Source: Aureisphaera sp963669405 (GTDB lineage Bacteria > Bacteroidota > Bacteroidia > Flavobacteriales > Flavobacteriaceae). From it: a stretch of DNA of 64,000 nucleotides. Under the pieces are notes generated by a model. It had not been told where the DNA came from. It was given only the letters and a program-made list of their open reading frames with translations, and ran no database searches. Both the position numbers and the translations under genes were made by a program. Positions within the stretch are counted from its first letter, which is position 1, and the number at the start of each line of letters is the position of its first letter. The DNA lies in assembly GCA_963669405.2 (NCBI GenBank), contig CAXXHF010000002.1, forward strand, positions 2,728,001-2,792,000. The letters are read 5' to 3'. Of the stretch, positions 9,347 to 17,582 are shown piece by piece.

Positions 9347-9975
9347 TGAAGGTAGCTGTATTAGATAAAAATGGAAAAGACACGGGTAGAAAGGCAGATC
9401 TTTCTAAGGACGTGTTCGGTATTGAGCCTAATAATCATGCTGTATACCTTGATGTAAAACAGTACTTGGCCAATCAGCGTCAAGGAACCCATAAGTCGAA
9501 GGAGCGTGGTGAGATTACGGGAAGTACTCGTAAGATTAAGAAACAAAAAGGAACTGGTACTGCCCGTGCAGGAAGTATCAAATCTGGAGTGTTTAAAGGA
9601 GGAGGAAGAATGTTCGGTCCAAGACCAAGAAATTATTCCTTTAAATTAAACAAAAATGTGAAGCGATTGGCGCGTAAATCAGCTTTAAGTATGAAGGCAA
9701 ACGATAAGTCAATCGTTGTGCTTGAGGACTTTACGTTGGATGCTCCAAAGACGCAAGAGTTCACAGCTATTTTAAAGAGTCTAGGACTGGAAAACAAAAA
9801 ATCTTTGTTTGTGTTGGGAGAGTCAAATAATAACATATATTTGTCGTCTCGTAATTTGAAAGGTGCTGAAGTTGTAACTAACTCAGAATTAAACACTTAC
9901 AAAATTATGAACGCAAACAGTGTCGTATTGTTTGAAGGTTCTTTGGAAGGAATTGAAGAAAACTTAAGTAAATAG
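9346..9975 (+). CDS. rplD: 50S ribosomal protein L4
   Basis: 209 aa from the ATG at 9346, which shares its A with the rplC stop codon. An in-frame start at 9301 would run through the L3 tail and is unlikely. It carries the L4 loop region (GTGTARAGSIKSGVFKGGG and MFGPRPRNYSFKLNKK-like sequence) that lines the nascent-chain exit tunnel. In E. coli L4 represses the S10 operon by binding its leader, which makes the structured gap ahead of rplC relevant. Confidence 0.99.
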   Translation: MKVAVLDKNGKDTGRKADLSKDVFGIEPNNHAVYLDVKQYLANQRQGTHKSKERGEITGSTRKIKKQKGTGTARAGSIKSGVFKGGGRMFGPRPRNYSFKLNKNVKRLARKSALSMKANDKSIVVLEDFTLDAPKTQEFTAILKSLGLENKKSLFVLGESNNNIYLSSRNLKGAEVVTNSELNTYKIMNANSVVLFEGSLEGIEENLSK

Positions 9976-9982
9976 AAGCAAG

Positions 9983-10273
9983 ATGGATATCTTAATTAAA
10001 CCTATTATTACGGAAAAAGCTACAAGAGATGCGGAAGATAGAAACCGTTTCACATTTGTAGTAAACTCAAAGGCGAATAAGATAGAAATCAAAAAAGCAG
10101 TCGAGGCTGCTTATGGAGTTTCTGTTACTGCAGTTCGCACAATGAATGTCCGCCCAGACAGACGTGTTCGTTATACGAAGACGGGTGTTCAAACTGGTAA
10201 AACAAATGCTTATAAAAAAGCAATTGTACAGGTGGCGGAAGGTGATACAATAGATTTTTACGCAAACATCTAA
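9983..10273 (+). CDS. rplW: 50S ribosomal protein L23
   Basis: 96 aa, starting MDILIKPIITEKATRDAE. The conserved KANKIEIKKAVEAAYGV segment is the L23 core. L23 sits at the tunnel exit and is the docking site for SRP (Ffh, encoded at 50363) and trigger factor. It lies 7 bp after rplD and 27 bp before rplB. Confidence 0.99.
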   Translation: MDILIKPIITEKATRDAEDRNRFTFVVNSKANKIEIKKAVEAAYGVSVTAVRTMNVRPDRRVRYTKTGVQTGKTNAYKKAIVQVAEGDTIDFYANI

Positions 10274-10300
10274 TCTAAATTTAGATTTAAAAAGACAACA

Positions 10301-11125
10301 ATGTCAGTAAGAAAGTTAAAACCAATCACCCCAGGGCAGCGATTTAGAGTTGTAAATGGATTTGACGCCATTACAACTGATAAGCCGGAGAAGAGTTTAT
10401 TAGCTCCGAAAAAACGCTCAGGTGGTAGAAACAGTCAAGGGAAAATGACCATGCGCTATAAAGGTGGTGGTCATAAAAGACGATATAGAATTATCGACTT
10501 TAAACGTAACAAGGAGGGAATTCCTGCTACTGTTGCGTCTATAGAATATGATCCAAACCGTACAGCATTTATCGCTTTGCTAAATTACCAAGATGGTGAG
10601 AAGCGATATATAATTGCACAAAACGGTCTTCAAGTTGGTCAAAACATCGTATCCGGTGAAAAAGTGGCTCCAGAAATTGGAAATGCCATGACCTTAGCAA
10701 ATATTCCATTAGGTACAATTATTTCTTGTTTAGAGTTACGTCCTGGTCAAGGGGCAGTAATGGCTCGTAGTGCTGGTGCATTTGCACAGCTTATGGCGAG
10801 AGATGGTAAGTATGCAACGGTTAAGTTGCCTTCTGGTGAAACTCGTATGGTCTTAGTTACTTGTATGGCTACAATAGGAGCTGTATCTAATAGTGATCAC
10901 CAATTACTGGTTTCTGGTAAGGCAGGTAGATCTAGATGGTTAGGTAGAAGACCTCGTACAAGACCAGTTGTGATGAACCCGGTAGATCACCCAATGGGTG
11001 GTGGTGAAGGTAAATCTTCTGGAGGACACCCAAGATCTAGAAACGGAATTCCTGCAAAAGGATACAGAACCCGTTCTAAGACAAAAGCAAGTAATAAATA
11101 CATTATAGAACGTAGAAAGAAATAA
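10301..11125 (+). CDS. rplB: 50S ribosomal protein L2
   Basis: 274 aa, full length. It has the SH3-like/OB core (MRYKGGGHKRRYRIIDFKR) and the C-terminal NPVDHPMGGGEGKSSGG motif. That motif contains the conserved histidine near the peptidyl-transferase centre. L2 is required for subunit association. The rpsS start follows 3 bp after its stop. Confidence 0.99.
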   Translation: MSVRKLKPITPGQRFRVVNGFDAITTDKPEKSLLAPKKRSGGRNSQGKMTMRYKGGGHKRRYRIIDFKRNKEGIPATVASIEYDPNRTAFIALLNYQDGEKRYIIAQNGLQVGQNIVSGEKVAPEIGNAMTLANIPLGTIISCLELRPGQGAVMARSAGAFAQLMARDGKYATVKLPSGETRMVLVTCMATIGAVSNSDHQLLVSGKAGRSRWLGRRPRTRPVVMNPVDHPMGGGEGKSSGGHPRSRNGIPAKGYRTRSKTKASNKYIIERRKK

Positions 11126-11128
11126 GCT

Positions 11129-11407
11129 ATGGCAAGATCATTAAAAAAAGGACCTTACGTTCACTATAAATTAGAGAAAAAAGTGCTAGCAAATGTGGAG
11201 GCAAACAAGAAGACTGTGATTAAAACTTGGTCAAGAGCTTCTATGATTACTCCGGATTTTGTTGGACAAACCATTGCGGTACATAACGGGCGTCAATTTG
11301 TTCCTGTATATGTTACTGAAAATATGGTAGGACATAAATTAGGAGAATTTTCACCTACAAGATCATTCCGTGGTCACGCTGGTGCAAAAAACAAAGGAAA
11401 AAAATAA
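11129..11407 (+). CDS. rpsS: 30S ribosomal protein S19
   Basis: 92 aa, starting MARSLKKGPYVHYKL and ending with the basic tail GHAGAKNKGKK. It includes the motif HNGRQFVPVYVTENMVGHKLGEF typical of S19. S19 binds with S13 in the 30S head near the A site. Spacing to both neighbours is 3-6 bp. Confidence 0.99.
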   Translation: MARSLKKGPYVHYKLEKKVLANVEANKKTVIKTWSRASMITPDFVGQTIAVHNGRQFVPVYVTENMVGHKLGEFSPTRSFRGHAGAKNKGKK

Positions 11408-11413
11408 TAGGCC

Positions 11414-11821
11414 ATGGGAGTTCGTAAAAGAGAAAGAGCAGAACAAATCAAGGAGGCGAAGAAGACACAATACTTTGCTAAGTTGAACAATTGCCCTACT
11501 TCACCTAGAAAGATGCGTTTAGTTGCAGATTTGGTAAGAGGTGAAAAGATAGATAAAGCGCTTAATATTTTAAGATTCAGTCAAAAAGAGGCTTCACGTC
11601 GTTTAGAGAAGTTGTTACTTTCTGCGATTGCCAACTGGCAAGCAAAGAATGAAGACGCTTCCATCGAAGATGCCGATCTTTTTGTTAAGGAGATCCGTGT
11701 AGATGGTGGTACTATGTTGAAAAGACTTCGTACCGCTCCTCAAGGACGCGCTCACAGAATTAGAAAACGTTCCAACCACGTAACCTTAGTGCTTGGAGCT
11801 AACGATAACACACAAAGCTAA
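11414..11821 (+). CDS. rplV: 50S ribosomal protein L22
   Basis: 135 aa, slightly longer than the 110 aa of E. coli because of an N-terminal charged extension (MGVRKRERAEQIKEAKK). The core (NCPTSPRKMRLVADLVRG) and the tunnel-lining hairpin (RLRTAPQGRAHRIRKRSNHV) are intact, with no macrolide-resistance-type deletion. It lies between rpsS and rpsC as usual. Confidence 0.98.
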   Translation: MGVRKRERAEQIKEAKKTQYFAKLNNCPTSPRKMRLVADLVRGEKIDKALNILRFSQKEASRRLEKLLLSAIANWQAKNEDASIEDADLFVKEIRVDGGTMLKRLRTAPQGRAHRIRKRSNHVTLVLGANDNTQS

Positions 11822-11825
11822 ATAA

Positions 11826-12548
11826 ATGGGACAGAAGACAAATCCAATCGGAAACCGCTTAGGTATCATTAGAGGATGGGAATCCAATTGGTACGGAGGT
11901 AACGACTACGGCGATAAATTGGCCGAAGACGATAAGATTAGAAAATATGTTCACGCTCGTTTAAGCAAAGCTAGTGTGTCTAGGGTAATCATCGAAAGAA
12001 CCCTGAAGCTTGTAACCGTTACTATCACTACTGCCCGACCTGGTATCATTATCGGTAAAGGTGGTCAAGAGGTAGACAAGTTGAAAGAAGAGCTTAAGAA
12101 GATTACTGGTAAAGAAGTACAGATCAATATCCATGAGATCAAGAGACCAGAGCTTGATTCGTATTTGGTAGCTGCAAGTGTTGCTCGACAAATTGAAAAC
12201 AGAATTTCATACCGTCGTGCGATTAAAATGGCTATTGCTGCTGCAATGCGAATGAATGCTGAAGGTATCAAGATTCAGATCTCTGGACGTCTTAACGGTG
12301 CTGAAATGGCACGTAGTGAGGCTTACAAAGATGGTCGTATTCCTTTATCAACTTTTAGAGCTGACATAGACTATGCTTTAGTAGAAGCTCATACTACTTA
12401 TGGTAGATTGGGTGTAAAAGTATGGATTATGAAAGGTGAAGTATATGGAAAAAGAGAGCTTTCTCCACTAGTTGGTTTGTCCAAGAAAGGTGGAAAAGGT
12501 GGTTCTGGTCGTGGTGGTAATAACAAATCACGTCGTAACAGAAAGTAA
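11826..12548 (+). CDS. rpsC: 30S ribosomal protein S3
   Basis: 240 aa, starting MGQKTNPIGNRLGIIRGW. The KH domain carries the GxxG loop (RPGIIIGKGGQEVDKL), and the C-terminal domain contains the RLNGAEMARSE segment. It ends in a glycine- and arginine-rich tail. S3 forms part of the mRNA entry channel and helicase site. Confidence 0.99.
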   Translation: MGQKTNPIGNRLGIIRGWESNWYGGNDYGDKLAEDDKIRKYVHARLSKASVSRVIIERTLKLVTVTITTARPGIIIGKGGQEVDKLKEELKKITGKEVQINIHEIKRPELDSYLVAASVARQIENRISYRRAIKMAIAAAMRMNAEGIKIQISGRLNGAEMARSEAYKDGRIPLSTFRADIDYALVEAHTTYGRLGVKVWIMKGEVYGKRELSPLVGLSKKGGKGGSGRGGNNKSRRNRK

Positions 12549-12568
12549 TTTTTTAAAGAGAACAGAAA

Positions 12569-12988
12569 ATGTTACAACCTAAAAAAACAAAATTCCGTAA
12601 ACAGCAGAAAGGACGTATGAAAGGAAATGCTGGTCGTGGTAATCAGTTGTCATACGGAACTTTTGGTATTAAGTCTTTAGATTCAAATTTCTTGACTGCG
12701 CGTCAAATAGAAGCGGCTCGTATTGCTGCTACCCGTTATATGAAAAGAGAAGGTTCCTTGTGGATCATGATCTTTCCAGATAAGCCAATCACCAAAAAGC
12801 CTCTTGAGGTACGTATGGGTAAAGGTAAGGGTGCTGTAGAGTATTGGGCAGCAGTTGTAAAACCTGGAAGGGTTTTGTTTGAAGTATCTGGTGTTCCTAT
12901 GGAAGTGGCTAAAGAAGCCCTTCGTTTGGCAGCTCAGAAACTTCCTGTTAAAACGAAGTTTTTGATTTCAAGAGACTATCAAGCTTAA
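12569..12988 (+). CDS. rplP: 50S ribosomal protein L16
   Basis: 139 aa, starting MLQPKKTKFRKQQKGRMKG. It carries the conserved AARIAATRYMKREG and GKGKGAVEYWAAVVKPGRV segments. L16 organises the A-site region of 23S rRNA and binds 5S-proximal RNA. It lies 20 bp after rpsC and 17 bp before rpmC. Confidence 0.99.
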   Translation: MLQPKKTKFRKQQKGRMKGNAGRGNQLSYGTFGIKSLDSNFLTARQIEAARIAATRYMKREGSLWIMIFPDKPITKKPLEVRMGKGKGAVEYWAAVVKPGRVLFEVSGVPMEVAKEALRLAAQKLPVKTKFLISRDYQA

Positions 12989-13005
12989 TTTTTAGAATTG
13001 TCATT

Positions 13006-13197
13006 ATGAAACAATCAGAAATAAAAGAAGCATCAACAGCAGAGCTACAAGAGCGTTTGGCTGAATTAAAAAAGGCCTCAACGGATCTAAAAATAGCACA
13101 TGCTATATCACCGTTGGAAAATCCAATTCAATTGAGAGGTCAAAGAAGAGCCATTGCTAGAATTGCGACAGAACTAACTAAAAGAGAGGTGCAATAA
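13006..13197 (+). CDS. rpmC: 50S ribosomal protein L29
   Basis: 63 aa, a two-helix protein starting MKQSEIKEASTAELQERL with the family motif NPIQLRGQRRAIARIATEL. L29 sits beside L23 at the tunnel exit. Position and length match the canonical L16-L29-S17 order. Confidence 0.98.
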   Translation: MKQSEIKEASTAELQERLAELKKASTDLKIAHAISPLENPIQLRGQRRAIARIATELTKREVQ

Positions 13198-13214
13198 TTG
13201 TACGAAGCTGAAAG

Positions 13215-13472
13215 ATGGAAAAAAGAAATTTAAGAAAAGAGCGTATTGGTGTAGTAACTTCAAGCAAAATGGAAAAATCCATTGTTGTTGCAGAAGTTAA
13301 AAAAGTAAAACACCCTATGTATGGTAAGTTCGTTTTAAAAACGAAAAAATACGTAGCACACGACGAAAAAAACGACTGCAACGAAGGGGATACTGTTAAG
13401 ATCATGGAAACACGACCTATGAGTAAAACCAAATGTTGGAGATTAGTAGAAATCATTGAAAGAGCGAAGTAA
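13215..13472 (+). CDS. rpsQ: 30S ribosomal protein S17
   Basis: 85 aa, with an OB fold. It starts MEKRNLRKERIGVVTSSKM, followed by KTIVV-like and HDEKNDCNEGDTVKIMETRP motifs characteristic of S17. It is a primary 16S rRNA-binding protein of the 30S body. The rplN start lies 2 bp after its stop. Confidence 0.99.
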   Translation: MEKRNLRKERIGVVTSSKMEKSIVVAEVKKVKHPMYGKFVLKTKKYVAHDEKNDCNEGDTVKIMETRPMSKTKCWRLVEIIERAK

Positions 13473-13474
13473 TC

Positions 13475-13843
13475 ATGGTACAACAAGAATCAAGACTTAA
13501 AGTAGCAGATAACACCGGGGCTAAGGAAGTACTTACCATCCGTGTGTTAGGAGGTACAAAAAAACGTTACGCTTCTATTGGTGACAAAATTGTGGTTACT
13601 GTAAAAGAAGCAACTCCTAACGGAAACATAAAAAAAGGTACAGTATCTACTGCTGTAGTTGTTCGTACCGTGAAAGAAGTTAGAAGACCTGACGGTTCTT
13701 ATATCCGTTTCGATGACAACGCCTGTGTCTTGTTAGGCCCACAAGGGGAAATGAGAGGTACGCGTGTGTTCGGTCCGGTTGCAAGAGAACTTCGTGACAA
13801 ACAATTCATGAAAATAGTATCATTGGCACCAGAGGTGCTTTAA
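13475..13843 (+). CDS. rplN: 50S ribosomal protein L14
   Basis: 122 aa, the standard length. The signature region includes ESRLKVADNTGAKEVL near the start and IRFDDNACVLLGPQGEMRGT later. L14 contributes to intersubunit bridges with the 30S subunit and is the binding site of the silencing factor RsfS. It lies 12 bp before rplX. Confidence 0.99.
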   Translation: MVQQESRLKVADNTGAKEVLTIRVLGGTKKRYASIGDKIVVTVKEATPNGNIKKGTVSTAVVVRTVKEVRRPDGSYIRFDDNACVLLGPQGEMRGTRVFGPVARELRDKQFMKIVSLAPEVL

Positions 13844-13855
13844 TGCGAAAGTAAG

Positions 13856-14170
13856 ATGGCAAAGCTTAAAATAAAATCAGGGGATAGCGTAATAGTTACT
13901 GCTGGAGATCATAAAGGGTCCGAAGGAAAGGTGTTGCGTATTTTCCGTGAGAAAAACAAAGCAATTGTAGAAGGAGTAAATCTTGTAAAGAAACATGAGA
14001 AGCCTAGTGCTGCAAATCCTCAAGGTGGAATTACAGAAAAAGAAGCTCCTATTCATATTTCTAACCTATCGTTGATCGATCCTAAATCTGGAACGGCTAC
14101 ACGAGTTGGTTATAGAGAAGAAGATGGTAAAAAAGTACGATTTTCTAAAAAATCGAATCAAGTATTATAG
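13856..14170 (+). CDS. rplX: 50S ribosomal protein L24
   Basis: 104 aa, with a KOW motif near the N terminus (KSGDSVIVTAGDHKGSEGKV). It initiates 50S assembly by binding the 5' end of 23S rRNA. It is 2 bp from rplE. In E. coli the S8 operator of the spc operon lies at this junction, but here there is no room for it. Confidence 0.99.
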   Translation: MAKLKIKSGDSVIVTAGDHKGSEGKVLRIFREKNKAIVEGVNLVKKHEKPSAANPQGGITEKEAPIHISNLSLIDPKSGTATRVGYREEDGKKVRFSKKSNQVL

Positions 14171-14172
14171 TT

Positions 14173-14724
14173 ATGGGATATACACCAAGACTTAAGGAAG
14201 AATACAAGAGCAAAATAGTAACAGCTCTTATGGATGAGTTCGGCTATAACAATGTTATGCAGGTGCCAAAACTAAAGAGCATTATAGTGTCTCGAGGAGT
14301 TGGTAATGCAGTAGCTGACAAGAAATTGATCGAGTATTCTGTAGACGAATTGACCAATATTACTGGACAGAAAGCAGTTCCTACTATTTCAAAAAAGGAT
14401 GTAGCTTCTTTCAAACTTCGTAAAGGAATGCCAATTGGAGCCAAGGTTACATTGCGTGGAGAGCGTATGTATGAATTCTTGGATCGTTTAATTACCTCTG
14501 CATTGCCACGTGTGCGTGACTTTGGAGGAATTAAAGCTACTGGATTTGATGGTAGAGGTAACTACTCTTTGGGTGTTACTGAGCAAATCATTTTTCCAGA
14601 GATCGATATCGACAAAGTAAAGAAGATCGAAGGGATGAATATCACTTTTGTAACTTCTGCTGAGACCGATAAAGAAGCAAAATCATTATTGTCTGAACTA
14701 GGATTACCTTTTAAAAAGAATTAA
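14173..14724 (+). CDS. rplE: 50S ribosomal protein L5
   Basis: 183 aa, starting MGYTPRLKEEYKSKIV. It contains the family motif SKKDVASFKLRKGMPIGAKV and the C-terminal LGVTEQIIFPEI region. L5 binds 5S rRNA in the central protuberance with L18. It ends 3 bp before rpsN. Confidence 0.99.
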   Translation: MGYTPRLKEEYKSKIVTALMDEFGYNNVMQVPKLKSIIVSRGVGNAVADKKLIEYSVDELTNITGQKAVPTISKKDVASFKLRKGMPIGAKVTLRGERMYEFLDRLITSALPRVRDFGGIKATGFDGRGNYSLGVTEQIIFPEIDIDKVKKIEGMNITFVTSAETDKEAKSLLSELGLPFKKN

Positions 14725-14727
14725 GAG

Positions 14728-14997
14728 ATGGCTAAAGAATCAATGAAAGCCCGTGAGGTGAAAAGAGCAAAAACGGTAGCAAAGTATGCTGAGAAGCGCA
14801 AAGCTTTAAAAGAAGCTGGTGACTACGAAGCGCTACAGAAATTACCTAAAAATGCATCTCCTATCCGTATGCACAATCGTTGCAAACTAACCGGAAGACC
14901 TAAAGGGTATATGAGACAATTTGGAATTTCACGTGTTACCTTCCGTGAAATGGCTAACCAAGGATTAATTCCTGGAGTTAGAAAAGCTAGTTGGTAA
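14728..14997 (+). CDS. rpsN: 30S ribosomal protein S14, zinc-free type
   Basis: 89 aa, the long E. coli-like form. The CxxC pairs of the 61-aa zinc-ribbon form are absent; instead it has NRCKLTGRPKGYMRQFGISR followed by a conserved basic C terminus ending KASW. S14 is a late-assembling 30S head protein. It is followed by a 61-bp gap with a hairpin before rpsH. Confidence 0.98.
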   Translation: MAKESMKAREVKRAKTVAKYAEKRKALKEAGDYEALQKLPKNASPIRMHNRCKLTGRPKGYMRQFGISRVTFREMANQGLIPGVRKASW

Positions 14998-15010
14998 TAA
15001 AATATAAACA

Positions 15011-15044
15011 GGTAGTAGGTTTGGTATTTCCAAAAACCATTACC
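15011..15044 (+). other. Hairpin immediately before rpsH
   Basis: GGTTTGG at 15018-15024 pairs with CCAAAAACC (15030-15038, two bulged A), and the outer GGT at 15011 pairs with ACC at 15042. It occupies one of only four gaps longer than 30 bp in the supercluster. It is a candidate S8 autoregulatory site, inferred from position and foldability only. Confidence 0.45.
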
Positions 15045-15058
15045 GTAAATAAGGATAA

Positions 15059-15457
15059 ATGACAACAGATCCAATCGCAGATTTTCTAACAAGAGTTAGA
15101 AATGCAGTAAAAGCAGGACACCGAGTAGTAGAAGTCCCTGCTTCTAATTTAAAAAAGGAGATTACTAAGATCTTATTTGATCAAGGATTCGTCTTAAGTT
15201 ACAAATTTGAAGATAAGGGGCCACAAGGAACCATCAAAATTGCACTTAAGTATGATAAACTTACCAAAGATCCAGTAATCAAGAAGATTCAAAGAGTTAG
15301 TAAACCAGGTTTACGTAAGTATTCAGGTTCTACCGAGATGCCTCGTGTATTGAATGGTTTGGGTATTGCTATTGTGTCTACTTCGGCAGGAGTAATGACA
15401 GGAAAGCAGGCAGCAAACCAGAATGTTGGTGGAGAAGTACTTTGCTACGTATACTAA
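15059..15457 (+). CDS. rpsH: 30S ribosomal protein S8
   Basis: 132 aa, starting MTTDPIADFLTRVRNA. The C-terminal STSAGVMTGKQAANQNVGGE segment contains the RNA-binding loop. S8 binds helix 21 of 16S rRNA and, in E. coli, represses the spc operon by binding a mimic of that site. The hairpin at 15011-15044, directly upstream, could play that part here. Confidence 0.99.
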   Translation: MTTDPIADFLTRVRNAVKAGHRVVEVPASNLKKEITKILFDQGFVLSYKFEDKGPQGTIKIALKYDKLTKDPVIKKIQRVSKPGLRKYSGSTEMPRVLNGLGIAIVSTSAGVMTGKQAANQNVGGEVLCYVY

Positions 15458-15474
15458 TTTAATATAGACTAGAA

Positions 15475-16017
15475 ATGTCAAGAATAGGTAAAAGCCCAGT
15501 AGCAATCCCAGACGGTGTCACCGTTGAAGTTAAAGACAGCACGATTACTGTAAAAGGGAAGTTAGGCGAGTTAACACAGGAAGTAGTCGACGTTAGCGTA
15601 AAAGTAGAAGAAGGAAATGTGATTATTGAGCGTCCTTCTGATGCAAAAGATCATAGAGCGAAACACGGACTGTACCGTGCTCTTGTTGCCAATATGGTGA
15701 AAGGTGTGTCTCAAGGATGGACCAAAGAACTAGAATTGGTAGGAGTAGGTTACCGTGCCAGCAACCAAGGCAATAAATTGGATATAGCCATTGGTTTTTC
15801 TCACAATATAGTTATGGACATTGCTCCCGAAGTGAAAGTGGAGACCGTAAGTGAGAAAGGAAAGAATCCTATTGTAAAATTAACATCTTACGACAAACAA
15901 TTGGTAGGGCAAGTAGCGGCTAAAATCCGTTCTTTCCGTAAGCCAGAGCCTTACAAAGGAAAAGGAATCAAGTTTGTTGGTGAGATAATTAGAAGAAAAG
16001 CAGGTAAATCTGCATAA
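15475..16017 (+). CDS. rplF: 50S ribosomal protein L6
   Basis: 180 aa, with the two homologous alpha/beta domains typical of L6. It starts MSRIGKSPVAIPDGV and carries the C-terminal signature RSFRKPEPYKGKGIKFVGE. L6 lies near the sarcin-ricin loop and the factor-binding site. It lies 17 bp after rpsH and 11 bp before rplR. Confidence 0.99.
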   Translation: MSRIGKSPVAIPDGVTVEVKDSTITVKGKLGELTQEVVDVSVKVEEGNVIIERPSDAKDHRAKHGLYRALVANMVKGVSQGWTKELELVGVGYRASNQGNKLDIAIGFSHNIVMDIAPEVKVETVSEKGKNPIVKLTSYDKQLVGQVAAKIRSFRKPEPYKGKGIKFVGEIIRRKAGKSA

Positions 16018-16028
16018 GAAATAAAGTT

Positions 16029-16385
16029 ATGGCATTATCTAAAAGCGAAAGAAGAGATCGCATTCGTTTCAGAATTAGAAAAACGGTTTCTGGTACCGAA
16101 CAACGTCCACGTTTGGCGGTTTTCAGAAGTAATAAAGAAATCTATGCGCAACTTATTGACGATGTAAATGGAACTACCATTACTGCTGCATCTTCAAGAG
16201 ATAAAGACATCGATGCTTCCAAAGTAAACAAATCTGAGGTAGCAAAATTGGTAGGAAAGGCAATTGCTGAAAAAGCTGTAAAAGCAGGTGTTGAGAGTAT
16301 TACTTTTGACAGAGGTGGTTACCTATATCACGGAAGAGTTAAATCATTAGCTGAAGGAGCCCGCGAAGGCGGACTAAAATTCTAA
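16029..16385 (+). CDS. rplR: 50S ribosomal protein L18
   Basis: 118 aa, starting MALSKSERRDRIRFRIRKT. It includes the RPRLAVFRSNKEIYAQLIDD strand region and the C-terminal DRGGYLYHGRVKSLAEGAREGG motif. It binds 5S rRNA with L5. The rpsE start is 4 bp downstream. Confidence 0.99.
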   Translation: MALSKSERRDRIRFRIRKTVSGTEQRPRLAVFRSNKEIYAQLIDDVNGTTITAASSRDKDIDASKVNKSEVAKLVGKAIAEKAVKAGVESITFDRGGYLYHGRVKSLAEGAREGGLKF

Positions 16386-16389
16386 GAAT

Positions 16390-16914
16390 ATGTATCAAGA
16401 TTATAAAAACGTAGAAACAGTAAAACCTGGAGGTCTTGAATTAAAAGACCGTTTGGTAGGTGTACAACGTGTAACCAAAGTAACCAAAGGGGGTAGAGCT
16501 TTCGGATTTTCAGCTATTGTAGTTGTCGGAGATGAGAATGGAGTTGTTGGTCAAGGACTTGGAAAGTCTAAAGACGTTGCAAGTGCCATTGCTAAAGCTA
16601 TCGAAGACGCTAAGAAGAATTTGGTACGTATTCCAATTAATAAAGGAACACTTCCACATGAACAAAAAGGTAAGTATGGTGGAGCTAGAGTAACATTGTT
16701 ACCAGCTGCTCCTGGTACAGGGGTAATTGCAGGTGGTGCTGTTCGTGCTGTCTTGGAAGCCGTTGGAGTTCATGATGTATTGTCAAAATCTCAAGGATCT
16801 TCCAATCCTCATAACGTAGTAAAAGCTACTTTTGATGCTTTATTGCAAATGAGGAGTGCACAGACTGTAGCACGACAAAGAGGAATTTCACTTGAGAAAT
16901 TGTTTAAAGGATAA
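16390..16914 (+). CDS. rpsE: 30S ribosomal protein S5
   Basis: 174 aa. The dsRBD-like N-terminal half includes KGGRAFGFSAIVVVGDENGVVG, with the loop where spectinomycin-resistance changes usually occur upstream of it. The C-terminal half has the AAPGTGVIAGGAVRAVLE motif. S5 contributes to decoding fidelity and mRNA unwinding with S3 and S4. Confidence 0.99.
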   Translation: MYQDYKNVETVKPGGLELKDRLVGVQRVTKVTKGGRAFGFSAIVVVGDENGVVGQGLGKSKDVASAIAKAIEDAKKNLVRIPINKGTLPHEQKGKYGGARVTLLPAAPGTGVIAGGAVRAVLEAVGVHDVLSKSQGSSNPHNVVKATFDALLQMRSAQTVARQRGISLEKLFKG

Positions 16915-16924
16915 AATACTAGAG

Positions 16925-17104
16925 ATGGCAAAGATTAAAGTAACAAAGGTACGTAGTGCAATTAATCGCACGCAGAACCAAAAGAGAACCCTTGAAGCTC
17001 TTGGCCTTAAGAAGATTGGTCAAACTGTTGAGCACGAGGATACGCCAAATATTCTTGGTATGATAAAAAAAGTTAATCACCTAGTTTCTATTGAAACTAA
17101 ATAA
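16925..17104 (+). CDS. rpmD: 50S ribosomal protein L30
   Basis: 59 aa from the ATG at 16925 (MAKIKVTKVRSAINRT). An in-frame start at 16892 inside rpsE is unlikely. It contains the LEALGLKKIGQTVEHEDTP motif of L30. L30 is not universal among bacteria, and its position between S5 and L15 is canonical. Confidence 0.98.
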   Translation: MAKIKVTKVRSAINRTQNQKRTLEALGLKKIGQTVEHEDTPNILGMIKKVNHLVSIETK

Positions 17105-17115
17105 GATATTGAACA

Positions 17116-17568
17116 ATGGATTTAAGCAATTTAAAACCAGCTGAAGGTTCGGTTAAAAAACAAGGAAAACGCGTTGGGCGTGGACAAGGTTCTGGTAAAG
17201 GTGGTACTGCTACACGTGGTCACAAAGGAGCTAAGTCACGTTCTGGTTACTCTAAGAAACTAGGATTCGAAGGAGGGCAGATGCCATTACAGCGTCGTGT
17301 TCCTAAGTTCGGTTTCACGAACATTAACCGTAAAGAGTATCAAGGTATAAACTTGGATACCCTTCAGGAATTAGTAGACAATAAGAAAATCAAGGATACT
17401 ATAGATTTTGATACTATGGTAAGTCTTAGACTTGCTGGTAAGAACGAGATGGTGAAGATTTTGGGAAGAGGTGAACTAAAAGCAAAATTGAAAGTTTCTG
17501 CTCATAAGTTCACTGCTACTGCAAAGGCTGCTATTGAGGCTGCTGGAGGTGAAGCTGTAGAACTTTAA
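17116..17568 (+). CDS. rplO: 50S ribosomal protein L15
   Basis: 150 aa. The glycine- and lysine-rich N-terminal extension (GRGQGSGKGGTATRGHKG) threads into 23S rRNA, and the globular C-terminal domain ends AAIEAAGGEAVEL. L15 is a late 50S assembly protein. It lies 14 bp before secY, as in most bacteria. Confidence 0.99.
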   Translation: MDLSNLKPAEGSVKKQGKRVGRGQGSGKGGTATRGHKGAKSRSGYSKKLGFEGGQMPLQRRVPKFGFTNINRKEYQGINLDTLQELVDNKKIKDTIDFDTMVSLRLAGKNEMVKILGRGELKAKLKVSAHKFTATAKAAIEAAGGEAVEL

Positions 17569-17582
17569 TTATTTACAAAAGG

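Noticed and set aside
10301..11125. Internal hairpins and repeats in ribosomal genes as regulatory sites
   Set aside because: They are explained by coding constraints; only the four long intercistronic gaps stand out.
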